Shown here one piece after another: positions 1 to 11,524 of a DNA stretch of 64,000 nucleotides. The position numbers and the translations under genes are program-made. Each line of letters begins with the position of its first letter. The stretch's first letter is position 1. Source of the DNA: Pelobates cultripes (lineage: Eukaryota; Chordata; Amphibia; Anura; Pelobatidae); contig OW240912.1 of the NCBI GenBank assembly GCA_933207985.1, positions 255,925,393 to 255,989,392 on the forward strand, in the 5' to 3' direction. Below the pieces are notes generated by a model. That model did not search any database and had not been told where the DNA came from. It worked only from the letters and a program-made list of their open reading frames with translations.

Positions 1-139
1 TTTGCAGCATTTCATCTAAAATAAGAAACTTAGTAGTATTCCATAAATCCTCGAAGTGAGCTGTTTCATTCACTGTTAAATGTGCACTTAAAAAATCGGT
101 CCCATTCTTGACCATATCTGGTTTCTATTAACTTGATTG

Positions 140-441
140 CAGGCAGTCCTCACTTTACGACCTACCTGTTTTACGATAGCTCACACTTATGACCAGCTCT
201 CTAGCATGGGGATTCAAGGGATTCCTCACGTTAGAGAGCTGGTCTATGTTCAGGGAATTTTCCCCAAACATAGATTTGAGGGATTCCCTACTCTGCTGTG
301 CTTGTCTATGTTCAGGGAAATTTCCCCGAACATAGACCAGCACTGGTGCGCATGCTCTGTAGCACATCCTCACTTACTGACCAATTTGTTTTACGACCGG
401 GTCATAATAACGGAGCCCAGTCGGTAAGTAAAGAGTATCTG
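140..441. repeat. Dispersed repeat with two internal hairpins
   Basis: The block opens with CAGGCAGTCCTCACTTTA and closes with a weakly matching inverted end near 425-441, so it may be a MITE. Inside, a self-complementary segment (CTATGTTCAGGG...CCCC.AACATAG) occurs twice, near 244-273 and 305-335, each able to fold into a short hairpin. The small reading frames on both strands are by-products of these hairpins. The family is not identified. Confidence 0.5.
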
Positions 442-1412
442 AACTTACATCTAAGATGGAAACTAGTGCAACTAACTGGTTACTTAAGATTACTGTTTAA
501 ATATTCTGTATCACGGATCAGGAGCATTTTAATGACTACAGTGCCTTAGATGGTACAGTCTATATGACGAGACTCTTAAAGACATCAAGTCAAATAATTA
601 TTTCGGATTCTACTTAAAATGCGCAGAACTTCTCTGTGAGTGCTAACTAGTTTTGATCTCAGTTTACAAAGCAAAGAAAGAATCATCACAAGCTGTATCA
701 CTTATCAAATCTATGCATAATGTGAAAACTCTTATTTTTATTTCCTAAAGATTGCATTTATACTAAAATATCCAACACAATATATAAATCTCATATTGCA
801 AAAATGTTTTCTAAATGTGTAATAGGAAATCAGAATGCTAGTCAATGAACCAAATACAGTAATTTCCAGACCTATTACAAATCATATTTTCACAGTAATA
901 TATTCTGGTTAAAAATATATATGTTCTTTGTTGAAACTGCCTACTCTCATTCATCAAAGTCATCAAAAGTCCCACAAGAGGATCTTTGAGATAAAACACA
1001 TAATCCATCAAGGTGTACCGAGGAATGAAGCATGCTACAAGGTGATTTAGTAGCACATCACCAGGCTGAGGTCATTTGGCACTTATTTTACAGTAACCAC
1101 TTTTTTTTTTTATTAAACTCCCTTTGAAAGGAAAATGGATGCAATGTAATACTATTATAGCACACACATACACACACACTCACTCTCCCTCTCTTCTAAA
1201 AAAAGACAAAAGTTGTGAGTGTTAATAAAATAGCAAATTTGGAGTTTAAATAATGTATTAATATGCCCTACATTCCTTTGTTCTAGCCCTGTTAATTTTG
1301 GGTCTACTTGTTTTTCACCTGAACAAAACCCACTTGGGGAATATAGTTTAGCACTAATAATGCATCAGTCAAATTTCAAGTTAGCCTCACAAAAAAAAGC
1401 AACATGATAGAC
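442..1412. other. AT-rich DNA without recognisable gene
   Basis: Nothing coding is seen. The stretch holds a poly-T run near 1100 and a short CA/CT-rich microsatellite near 1160-1196. Confidence 0.6.
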
Positions 1413-2014
1413 TTAAAGGAGCACTATAGGGTCAGGAACACAAACATGTATTCCTGGCCCTATAGGGTTAAAACCACCATCTAGTCACCCTGGGCCCCTC
1501 ATGCCTCCCCAAAAAATAGTAAAATCTTACTTGTATTCAAGCCTGAAGCTGTAACTCCCCATGCTGTTTGCCTCAGAAAAACAAGCAGTCTGCTGACATC
1601 ATTAGAAGTGGTGGCCTGATCCAAACATAAAGCTTCCCCATAGGATTGGCTGAGACTGACAAAGAGGCAGGTCAGGGGCAGAGCCAGCACAGTTCAAACA
1701 CAGCCCTGGCCAATCAGCATCTCCTCATAGAGATGAATTAAATCAATGAATCCCTATGAGGAAAGTTCAGTGTCTGCATGCAAAAGGAGGAGACGCTGAA
1801 TGTTTGGATGCATTTTAGGCAGCCATGACCCAGCAATGATATCTAACAGCCATCTGAGGAGTGGCCAGTGAAGTTATCACTAGGCTGTAATGTAAACACT
1901 GCATTTTCTCTGAAAAGACAGTGTTTACAGCAAAAAGCCTGAAGGTAATGAATCTACTCACCAGAACAAATTCAATAAGCTGTAGTTGTTCTGGTGACTA
2001 TAGTGTGCCTTTAA
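1413..2014. mobile_element. T2/Kolobok-like non-autonomous DNA transposon
   Basis: The element starts TTAAAGGAGCACTATAG and ends CTATAGTGTGCCTTTAA, giving inverted ends flanked by TTAA on both sides. Next to the left end a subterminal hairpin (GGTCAGGAACAC...) is visible, and near the right end another (GAACAA...TTGTTC). TTAA targets with AAAGG-type ends are known for the Xenopus T2 MITEs and Kolobok transposons; membership is inferred from the ends only. No transposase is encoded. Related copies lie at 7724, 26628 and 28880. Confidence 0.75.
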
Positions 2015-2329
2015 CAATGTGTACATTGGTATGATACAATTTGTTGCAAGAAATAAGAGAACTCTGAGAACGGACAAAAGCTTAGAAAAATTCAATAGCT
2101 TGCCCCCGCTCAGGTCTCAAAATAATTTTTGCTCACTTGTGCCATTACAGAGAGAACCTATTCCATTGTGTATCAGACTGATCGCAGCATTAAGGACAGT
2201 CCAGAACCAAAATGGATAAAATGTGACTTGTCTTTCAGCCCTGCTGTTTAGCAGAACATGTATGGTGAAAATATGGTCTTAGTGCATAGTATATGTTGTA
2301 CTAGAATACAAGTATTTGCGTTATTTACT
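2015..2329. other. Unannotated spacer
   Basis: I see no gene or clear repeat. A 66-codon open frame in this stretch has no recognisable motif and is probably chance. Confidence 0.5.
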
Positions 2330-2880
2330 TAAAGCAGCACTGTCATCGTCTAGGGACTTTGCATAATGTGCAAAGACCCCTGACGGTGACATCGCCACTG
2401 GTGGTCTGATAGCCAGACGGGGAGGGAGGGCAGGGAATGATGAAATTTACTTATCAGAACCTGTCCCTTGTGGGTGCCACCATCTTCTTATGGCCGGTCC
2501 TCTTCTGCACATAAGCAAGTGTAAAGCATTGAGGTCTGTGGAGGATAACGTCAGACTGCAGGATCCTTCATGGTTACAGCTAGTATCTTTGCAGCCGATA
2601 CTGGTGACGACTGGGAGATTGCCACTTTTCGACGGTGGTAGCTCCTCTCAGTGTCTAGACGTGTCAAGAGTAGCAAATACACTGAGACAAGTCTCTCGAG
2701 TATAAGTATGTTATCAAGGTTTTATCGATACCTGCCTGGAAAAAGAGAGCTGCAGCCTGGTAGTTGGAAGAACTCCAGAGAGACTCCAGTCAAGCTTTGG
2801 TGACTGGGGCTGAAGCTTTCCATAGTCCCTACAAGCAGCTAGGAAGCGACTGGGCGGAGGTACTCAGTCAGGGTCCATCA
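2330..2880. repeat. Composite repeat with LTR-like 3' segment
   Basis: It starts near a TTAAAGCAGCACTGTCATC motif resembling a T2-type end, followed by a hairpin around GGGACTTTGCATAATG. The last part, near 2846-2877, reads GACTGGGCGGAGGTACTCAG, nearly the same as GATTGGCGGAGGTACTCGG at the 3' end of the solo LTR at 12116-12666. This suggests the fragment contains the U5 end of a related, older LTR. Boundaries are uncertain. Confidence 0.45.
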
Positions 2881-3299
2881 AACCACTTTAATTATGAACA
2901 TATATATTATTGTGAAGAGATATTGTATACTGATTCTTAATGATTTATGTTCTCTTTGATCTATGCGCATCCTCAGTATACAGTCAAGGGAAAAAGCAAG
3001 TACTCCGTCTTTGAATTCTATGGTTTTACATATCAGGACATAACAACAACCATTTGTTCCTTAGCAGGTCTTAAAATTAGGTAAATACAACCTCAGATGA
3101 ACAACGCATGACCTATTACACCGTGTCATGATTTATTGAAAAAAATTAAAGCCCAAATGGAGAAGCCATGTGTGAAAAACTAAATACAAGGGATACTAGC
3201 CTGATGGATTAGCTGACATCCAGATTCCAAGGATTGCTCTGATTATACCAAAAGGTGTAGTCTTGTGGATTAACAGTGCATTACACAACAACTATCAAA
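2881..3299. other. Unannotated spacer
   Basis: AT-rich sequence; no gene or repeat family recognised. Confidence 0.5.
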
Positions 3300-3842
3300 T
3301 TTAATATAATTGAGATGCTGAAGCAGTTTTTGCATATAAATGGTGTCCCTGCAGTTTTACTGCTCAATTCGCTCTAATTTAGGAATTAAATCACTTTAGC
3401 TTATGTTTATGCAGACCTAGTCACACCTCTCTTGGCTGTGACTCCCACAGCCAACATGAAAAATATGGTTTCGCTTTCACTCAGATTACTGGCATTACAG
3501 TGTGTTTACTTTAGAAGTTTGTATATTCTACTCTCCTAATTAAACTTTAACCATACACAAAAGTTCCAGCAGGTTATTAACAGAACAAGGGAATAAAAAA
3601 ATCTAAAAAAAAAAAAAAAAAAAGCATGCAGTGAAGGAAGTTTAAACGTGATCTTTCTTTACTGGAAATGTGTAGGGAGACTGTAGGACACTTGCAAGGA
3701 GGTGCGACTAGAGCTGCATAAACAAAATGATTGAAATCCTCAATGGCAGACAATTGAACAGTGTGTCTGAATGGGCATGATCTTTACACCAAGACCACTT
3801 TATTAAGCTGTGCTTGTTTTGGTGTTTATGGTGTCCCATTAA
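3300..3842. mobile_element. Diverged T2-like element, same subfamily as 42894-43448
   Basis: Long stretches match the copy at 42894-43448, including ACTGCTCAATTC, TTAAATCACTTT, TTTATGCAG and CAATGGCAGA segments in the same order. The right end GGTGTCCCATTAA retains the TTAA edge; the left inverted end is degraded. A 19-bp poly-A run interrupts it near 3605. No protein is encoded. Confidence 0.65.
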
Positions 3843-4267
3843 AGAGTTCCAACCCCTTCCCTTTTTTTTCTCCCTTTCTCTCACATTTCCCCTCATCGTT
3901 ATTATTTTAGTTTTATTTTTAAAATTATTACAATGTCATCTCATTAAATAAAATCAAAATTAAAAAAAACTAGAAACAAATATATATTGTGTACTGCTTT
4001 GAAGTTGATAAAAGCCGTGAGAAGACACATTAATTTACAATACTACTCCAAATCTTGTATCCATTTTCTAAAACAAGATGTTCAGATGTTCATTGTAAAT
4101 TACAAACAATGTTAATACTTATGTAAAATTAAAAGTAATCATGTTTATAAAAATAAAATGTAGCAAAGCCCTTATTATTGAACTTTTATTATTTACTGAA
4201 AAGTTTCACATAAATACACAATCTATAAACCATAGATAAAACAATGTCAAAACAATGTCACTAGACA
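3843..4267. other. AT-rich spacer
   Basis: Contains a pyrimidine tract near 3855-3890 and simple AT-rich DNA. No gene seen. Confidence 0.5.
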
Positions 4268-4450
4268 TGTGCAAAAATTAGTTTTGGCCAATTTATCCAA
4301 TTTAATTCCTGTTAATCCATAAACAAATCGTTCAACCCCAGATTTACCTGTGGAGTCTCTTACATGGAATTTATGGAATAAGACTCCAGATGTAAATTCC
4401 GGATTGATTAATTTGATTGAGACCAACTACCCGGAATTAATTTTTGCACA
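4268..4450. mobile_element. Candidate small MITE
   Basis: GTGCAAAAATTAG at the left and AATTAATTTTTGCAC at the right form a 15-bp imperfect inverted repeat around a 183-bp unit. No clear target duplication is visible, so the call is tentative. Confidence 0.35.
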
Positions 4451-4767
4451 AAGCTAACCTGTACTATTCCATTTGCTACACTATTTATTTTAAAACAGAT
4501 CTAAAGCAAGCTGAGATGTTTGAGAATAGTTTAGAGTCATTTTTAATTTAGCACAAGAATAGTCATTGCTGGTGTTTCTTTATTTGTAGCTACATTTTCA
4601 TGGAAGGTCGGAGCATTACTATTTTTTTGGCATGGCTTCCACTGTATCGTGAGTTATTACATCTACAACCAAATTGTATCCCCTAATTCAAGAGACAAAA
4701 ATAAAAACAGAGTTAGTATTGTAGAATAGGTAAAATCCATAATGTAGATATGATTAGATAATTAGGG

Positions 4768-4862
4768 ATTATTATTATTATTTTATTATTTATATAGTGC
4801 CAGCAAATTCCGTAGAGCTGTACAATGGGTGGACTAACAGACACTTAATTATAAAACACCTG
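4768..4862. repeat. Dispersed repeat fragment (family of 29463)
   Basis: It begins with an ATT microsatellite and continues TTATATAGTGCCAGCAAATT, GTAGAGCTGTACAA and GGTGGACTAACAGACA. The same order is found at 29463-29545, where the motifs are less mutated. This is a common interspersed-repeat start in frog DNA; the class is not resolved here. Confidence 0.6.
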
Positions 4863-5680
4863 CTGAATTGTCACAGAGTTTCAGGTCTGATTACCAGCAA
4901 AGTCAATTCAGCATTTCATCCATCCAATGTCAGTAAACCAGGCAGCATTGAGTTAGGTAATAAAAATAGGGAGCTGACAAATCACTTATAAGCTATATAT
5001 ATTTCTTGTCAAGTACTTTGATGTTATTTTATTAGTATCACTTGGGAATTTGGAAACAAGGAAATTGGTACTTTACCTCCAGTAGTCTTTTGATGTAGAA
5101 TCAAATTAGATTCTGTCAAAGAACGCGCTGATATTAGAGCCTTCAGGTATGCTGATACATGCAGTGGTTACTGATATCAAAAGTTTATTCATTCCATGTC
5201 CTTGGTCACCACTGTAATGTAATGTCTTGCCATTTTCCATTACTATAACAGCATTTCTCTTGCCTCTTTTTTCCTCGCATGTTAATGTTTAAATGAAGGG
5301 CACATAGATTAATTGAATTTCAGCGAGTAAAAATGACTTCTCGAGCCTTCATCCCATAATTATGCGATGGGACATTAAAGGAGAAGTATTTTTTTTCCCA
5401 ATCTCTGTGAACGTTTATGTTATAATCAGCTTGTGAGGTTGAGAGCTGGGAAATTTTTTAAAAAAAACACACAACCAGTATAGGAAGAAAAAGAATGCCT
5501 TGCTACTGTTTGAGCTTTACAAAAATTTCAGCCTTACCAGGCCTCTATGTTCTGATGAAGACCTTTTTTATCCTCTGGGTGCTGCCCCTCTTTCCCACCT
5601 GTTTTACGTTATGCACAGATCAAATCTGTCCTCACTGGGCTTGTGGACCATGCATGAAATCACGCCAGGCTGATTTGCCA
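4863..5680. other. Spacer with a T2-type end fragment
   Basis: No gene is recognised. TTAAAGGAGAAGTA near 5382 looks like an isolated T2-type end without a partner. Confidence 0.45.
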
Positions 5681-5972
5681 GTCAAAAAGTGATTTAGTCA
5701 CCTAAGCAGGCGAACAGGAAAGTTGAAGATACCTCCCAACTCCTACATCCATGGAATTCGTATATTAGAGATAGGAGGGTAGATGGGACATGCCAGATGG
5801 ATCTGCCCTTTTTGGCACAGAGTCAGTGGTGCAATCTCATCATTGGCAGGTCCCATCTACCCCTCTATCTCTAGTATCCAAATTCTATGGACGTCGGAGT
5901 TGAGAGGTATATGTTGTCAGATGCCTTCAACTTCCCTGTTTGCCTACTTGGGTGACTAAATCACTTTTTGAC
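5681..5972. repeat. 290-bp palindromic element
   Basis: GTCAAAAAGTGATTTAGTCA at the left is matched by TGACTAAATCACTTTTTGAC at the right, and the complementarity continues inward through AACAGGAAAGTTGAAG, ACCTCCCAACTC and AGGGTAGATGGGAC. Almost the whole unit is self-complementary, so it would fold into one long hairpin. No protein is encoded. It is most likely a foldback MITE. Confidence 0.75.
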
Positions 5973-7159
5973 AATTAACAGGATATAAAACTGCTAGTCC
6001 AAGCCATGGAGCAGCAATTATCGTCAGGGATAGATACAGCATTCATTCTAGATTGCCAACTCAGTCATGGAATAGGCAAATATAGAAACACTTCAATAAC
6101 ATGACCTTTGGTTTTGGTGAGTATGATTTGACCAGAAGGACCAATGACTGCCTATTATACTTGGAGTTAAAGCTCACAGCAGCTGGATTGCCAGAAGCTG
6201 ACAGATGTTTTAGTAGCTCTAAGTTTATTTCACTTTAAAACTTGTTGCATAAATAAGAACAGATGTTTACGCTTTATATGTTTCCTTGCATTATTTGCTG
6301 ATAAATGCCAACTTGGCAGGCTTGTCAGCTCTTGAAAGTGTCGCTACATACATATACATTCCATTAGCTGAACTGACTCAGATGGAGCGATCTAGAAATT
6401 CAGACAATGAAAGGCAAAAAAAAATTGCACCGATTAACAGATAGCCCAATTGACAATCTGTGACCTCTCCCGCCATTAGAAACTGCACAATTTCTCGTTA
6501 CTGATGATATCTATTCATAGCAATACTGTTACTCTGTAGGTTTTTAACTGAATTACATGCTGAAAAAGTCACAAGATGTAACCATTCTAAGAAGTGAAAG
6601 CTCTGAAAGGGCTATCTTTTTATGAAGAATGTAGGCAGTCAATAAGCAATAACAAGCAGCCATAGGTCAGCAAATAGGCAGCGGAGAGGAATATTTTGCA
6701 ATGTAAATTGCTTTTGATAGCAGCAATTTGTTCCCTGAGTCCAATTCTGAATAGCGAGCAGTGTACAAGAGAGACTGATTTGAACTGGGCCAGACAGCGA
6801 AATTGCTTGAAATAAACACAAAACAAAACATAAATTAGCATCCCCCGCTGTTCCCCTGGGCCATTTAAATCAATGCAAAAACTTGTGTTATCTCGTTGAT
6901 GGCATATCTAATGGATGGCTAAGTATTATAGGAAGCACAATGTAACAGTTGGTTTGACAAAAGCTAGCCATCAATTGTGCCTCATTCAGTTTTCTAGATT
7001 GTCCTGAACATGCTGTCCTAGTGTGTCATTCAAAAAGCTTTCCCTTCCACTCAATCATTCAGTAAGCCTCAGCGCACAGCTATGATAAACTACGCCGGGT
7101 TAGCCTAGATTCAAGATGCAAATCAAAAAGACAAAAAGATTTCAGCTAAACATGGAGAG
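5973..7159. other. Unannotated AT-rich region
   Basis: No gene, tandem repeat or transposon end recognised. Confidence 0.5.
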
Positions 7160-7330
7160 GTAATTATTTGCATTATATATAGCACCATCACATTTTGCAG
7201 CGCTTTCCAACTGGACAAAATACATATTTAGAGGAGAAGAAGGTCCTGTTCAAATGAGCTTGCAATCCATGATGATTTGATGAGGTATGTGGATATTAAT
7301 ATAGTTAGGTGTCTTGCCCATGACGCTTAC
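7160..7330. repeat. Diverged fragment of the 29463 repeat family
   Basis: TATATATAGCACCATCACATT, GCAGCGCTTTCCAA and GAGCTTGCAATCCA follow the order of the repeat at 29463-29760, with many changes. Confidence 0.45.
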
Positions 7331-7379
7331 AGGTAAGGTGGTCTGACTTGAATTCAAACTCCTAACAAAGGTAATGACA

Positions 7380-7700
7380 TTCCTTTTGAAATATAGTGGT
7401 TCTGTTTTTTTAGTCTGTCCCTGAAGGACTATAGACATCTCTAGATGCAGTCACTCAGATGGCTACTTGAGGTGCTTCCTATCTCAGTGCTGCACAGTGT
7501 GCAGTACTGGCTTTCATTGTCTCTACACTCTGCATGAAGACACTGAACAAACCCTATAGAGATGCTTTGATTCAATGCATCTTTATGAGAAGATGCTGAT
7601 TGGTGCAGTGTGGCATTTTGTTGTGCATGCTTAATAGCCTCCCAGTCCTTTACTATGGGAAGCACTATTTTGGAATTGATGATCTCAGCCATGAAGCAAG
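7380..7700. mobile_element. T2-like internal fragment
   Basis: The interior matches 29300-29460 and 29770-29900: GCTGCACAGTGTGCAGTACTG, a CTCTGCATG segment, GAGATGCTGATTG and GATCTCAGCCATGAAG. Both ends are missing. It lies directly before the complete copy at 7724. Confidence 0.55.
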
Positions 7701-7723
7701 ACCAGCGTGGTGCAGTAGAAAAG

Positions 7724-8177
7724 TCAAAGGAACACTATAGGGTCAGGAACACAAACATGTATTCTTGACACTATAATGATAAAAACACCATTTAGCCCCC
7801 AAGGCACCCCACTTACCCCCCTAAATATAGTAAAATCTTACGTTCTAAACCAATCAACATGCTTTCCTATAGGAAAGCATTGGATTGGCTGAGCTTGTCA
7901 AGGAGGCAGATCAGGGGCAGAGTCAACACAAGCCAAACACAGCCCTGGCCAACCATGAATCAATGCATCTCTATGAGGAAAGTTTAGTGTCTCCAGGAAG
8001 AACCTCTAGTAGCCATCTGAGGTGTGGCCGGTGGAGATATCTCTAGGCTGTAATGTAAACACTGCATTTTCTATGAAAAGACAGTGTTTACTCCAAAAAG
8101 CCTGAAGAGAATGATTCTTCTCACTAGAACAAATACAATAAGCTGTAGTTGCTCTGGTGACCATAGTGTCCCTTTGA
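7724..8177. mobile_element. T2/Kolobok-like element
   Basis: Ends are TCAAAGGAACACTATAG and CCATAGTGTCCCTTTGA. The flanking tetranucleotides are TCAA and TTGA rather than TTAA, consistent with one mutation on each side. The interior follows the copy at 1413 closely. No transposase. Confidence 0.7.
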
Positions 8178-8234
8178 GTAAAATCATCTTTCAACTCTGC
8201 AGAGGGGGGCTAGACACCTAAACAGTAAGTATAA

Positions 8235-9020
8235 CCCCTTAAGGACGGCAGGCATTCTATACCGTCCTTTTTTATGCGGTTCTAAACGCCGGTGGGCAAC
8301 ATAGAACAACCCCACCGTCATTTGTACTTACCGGGTCCCTGCGATTCCCTGGACGGTGGTCAGGATTCTGGGGTCTGTCTGGGAGCTCAAGCCCCAAAGG
8401 TATTGCAAATAGAGTATGTCCAGTCTTTTTTAGTGGCCACTTAGTCGCAAACACTGGCCAAAATTAACGTTCAATTTAGTTTTTTGCATTTTTCACACAC
8501 AAACAAATAAGAACGATAACTTTGGCCAGTGTTTGTGACTAAGTGGCTACAAAAAAAGACTGGACATAACCCATTTGTAATACCTTGGGTTGTCTACTTT
8601 TGCAAATAGTATGCCATCATGGGTGTAATTTTCATTCCTAGGCTACTATTTGATCTCAAAGGCAACATAACCAGTCTGGCAAATTTCAATGTTTATAAAC
8701 TGAAAAATTTAATGTGCTATATTTGACCCTGTAACTTTCCAAAACACCATAAACCTGTACATTGGGAGTACTGTTTTACACGTGAGACATCGCTGAATAC
8801 AAATATGTGTACTTTATTGCAGTAACGTAACAACTAACAGTATTGTGAAATTCACAGTTAAAATGTCGTGCAGAACTAAACATTTAACAACAATTCTTAA
8901 TTACTCATTATAATATGAAAGAGGTGAATTACGCCTGAACTGACATATTGCGCAAATTCCAGGTTTTGTTTACGTTTTGTTTTGATCACAACTTGTACAA
9001 TTGGCTCAGTCATTAAGGGG
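8235..9020. mobile_element. TTAA-flanked element with CCCCTTAAGGAC ends
   Basis: CCCCTTAAGGACGG at the left and CATTAAGGGG at the right are inverted ends, flanked by a mutated ATAA and an intact TTAA. The centre contains a second palindrome whose arms carry GACTGGACATAC and TTGGCCAGTGTTTGTGACT-type segments. The same arrangement, larger and in the opposite orientation, is present at 23577-25257. TTAA targets with CCC-starting ends recall piggyBac elements; that assignment is inference. No transposase. Confidence 0.7.
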
Positions 9021-9027
9021 TTAACAG

Positions 9028-9079
9028 TTTAGTGTCAGGAATACATGTTTGTATTCCTGACACTGTAGTGTTCCTTTAA
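9028..9079. repeat. T2-like terminal hairpin
   Basis: AGTGTCAGGAATACA and TGTATTCCTGACACT form a near-perfect hairpin that runs into a T2-type end, GTGTTCCTTTAA. It is the isolated right end of such an element, next to the end of the 8235 element. Confidence 0.6.
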
Positions 9080-10317
9080 GAACATAGCCATGCTATATTG
9101 CGGTTAAAAGAGCACAACAGGCTATGTTCAGTCTGATATAGGAAAACCAGAAACATACTAACATCAGGAGAACAGAGATATAGATACAAATGAAAAGGCC
9201 AGAAGTCACAAATAGAAATCCAAGGGTAACCATCCAAGCTGGGTAACAATGGAAATCAATATAGCTTGGCAGAGCAACTGTATAGAATAAATAGACTGAA
9301 AGGGCACACTACAAACCTGACGGGAAAAAAGCACAATTACTGTTAACTATACAGGAATGACAAAATATATGTAGATAAGATGTGTCTGGTTGGTTTGTGT
9401 CACTTGTGTGTGCTGTCAAGCAGCCAAAAAGAAGGACCACAGGAAAGCTCTCAAAGTAACAAAGGACATGGGAGGATGATGTGCTTGGCACAGGTACCAT
9501 TCTGCTCTTTTATTCCATAAACCAGCTGAAACCTTTGTATCTGGGAAATTTACACTGTTGTATTTTTTACTTGAACTGTCAAATGACATGTCTTTGTATA
9601 TGCAAGAGATAGACAGAAAAACAACATTGATTACCTCCTATTTTTGTGCTGCTGCGACCTTGCTTGGCTACTCTTTTGTGACTATTTTCTTATTATTGTA
9701 TCATTAAATTTGTTAGTTATGGTTATGTATCATTGAGCCTAAATTAGAATAAACTTATAAGGGTACATATTTTGATAGGTGTTCCAATTAGCTAATCTAA
9801 GGTTCTTGCAACTATATATACAGTTTATATATATATATTCTAGCATAGTAAAGTTTCCCTTTTTTTCTGGGATACCAGATTGTTTGATGTGTTTAGTGCA
9901 ACACAGAGCTCCACAGCAAAAGCGTCTGTGTTTAGCAAATGTGTTTACTCTTTAAGCCAGTTTGTGCAAATGAAATACTTGGTTCTTATTCCTGACCACT
10001 TAATCACTCAAATATCCATCAACAGGTTATAAATTCACATAAATATTTTCAGCCTCAATATAGACACATCATCCGTATCAAAAGTGTACATGATAGCAGG
10101 GTTACTCAGTAACGTGAATTCAAACTTTAATCCAATTTTTAAGTCAACATAGTCTAAACTTTAACCCAATTTTTAAGCCAAAATAAATTTTCATAGATTT
10201 TCCTAGTCAATTATTTTCAGTTTAGCTAGTTTGGGCTACAATATGGTATTCACTTTGAATTCACTCTGGTAATCCATTTCTACATAAAAAGGGGCTTTAA
10301 AGCCTGTAGTGGATATT
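9080..10317. other. Unannotated AT-rich region
   Basis: No gene or repeat family recognised. A short TA run lies near 9820. Confidence 0.5.
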
Positions 10318-10760
10318 TGGTGTAAGCAGAGTTAAATTCATACTCACGCCAGTGAAACCCAGGCATTAAACCTGGGTCTCCCTCTGTCTGCTAGGGCCAT
10401 TTTAGTGGCCCCAAACCAGCACTGCAAATAGCTCTTCAAATAGGCCTTTAAATGTCACGTAGGAGAGCGCGGTTTGAGTAGGGTTAAATCCCTGCTCACA
10501 CCGCTAGCCCCAGTATCAGCCTCAGTATCAATGGATACTTGGGGCTCCCCTTAATGTGCTTGGGCTAAATTTAGTGGCCACATATGAGCTGCTTGCTGCT
10601 CTTTAAATAGGTATTTAAATGCCTACTTAGAGATCGCTATGTGAGTGATCTCTAGCACACACCACTAATCACAGGTATCAAAGGTTCTTCAGCTGGGGCC
10701 GTTTTTAGTGACCCCAGCCCAACTGATGAGCTCTGCACAGCGCTAGAGGTCAGTGCTGGA
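10318..10760. repeat. Degenerate tandem repeat, period about 168 bp
   Basis: CTCTTCAAATAGGCCTTTAA near 10431 recurs as CTCTTTAAATAGGTATTTAA near 10599. Around them, TTAGTGGCC.C, GGGCTCCC/GGGTCTCCC and CAGTATCA-like segments recur in order, with a third partial unit ending near 10760. Units have diverged strongly. Confidence 0.6.
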
Positions 10761-10859
10761 CAGAGGCTATTAACACATTCAAAAAATCTTGGCTGGGCAT
10801 GCTCACTATCGGACGCTGTTTTTCTGTGGTACAAGTTGCTTAGGGGAGAATATATTATC

Positions 10860-11160
10860 AGTGGGTTATTGTTTGGGTTGGGGTTGGAGTTAGTGGTGGG
10901 ATTAGGGTTGGATTAGATTTGTGGGGTAAGAGTAGAGTAGGTTTACACTTGCTGGTTTAGGGTTACTTTTAGAGTTAGGGTTAGCTTTAGGGTTAGGGTA
11001 AGGAAATGGTTATTGCTGGCTAAATGTTAATGCTTTCTTATGATGAAACATAGTGTAAGGTTGAAGTTAGAGTAAGATTAGGGTAGGCATACAGTTAGAG
11101 TTAGTGCAAGCATTGGGTAAGAGGTATATTTAGTGTAGATGGTATAGGGTTAGCATTAAG
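10860..11160. repeat. Degenerate telomere-like GGGTTA-rich tract
   Basis: Short runs such as TTAGGGTTAGC, TTTAGGGTTAGGG and AGGGTTAGC are scattered through about 300 bp, G-rich on this strand. The vertebrate telomere unit is TTAGGG. The array is irregular, so an interstitial telomeric origin is possible but not proven. Confidence 0.5.
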
Positions 11161-11279
11161 TATCAAGACTTAACATCCTAAACATATTAGGCATTTAAAA
11201 ATCAGGACTGACATATGAATCTATTTGGAGCTATGTTTAATTATTTGCACAGGATATGAAAAATTGTTACCAGAATTAA

Positions 11280-11524
11280 TGTTAATGTGTTAATGTTTAA
11301 AAAAAAGAAATTCCCTATTAATAACATTTTATTCACACGTAATGTTTTGTTAGATATACAGGATGTTAAATGAAAGCCCTTTCTTTCATTTAAAAAATGA
11401 TATCTAATATGAATAATGCACTTAAGGAGAAGCCATTTTATTACGGTGGAACTTATAGCTCAAATTCAAGGTTTTCCTTTGGTTCAGAACGTGGACAATC
11501 GCCTGCATTCTTAAGGGGTTAACT
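11280..11524. mobile_element. Fragment of a CCCCTTAAGGAC-type element
   Basis: It ends in CTTAAGGGGTTAA and carries ATTTTATTCA and GAAAGCCCTTTCTTTCATTT segments resembling the interior of the element at 23577. The opposite end is missing. Confidence 0.4.
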
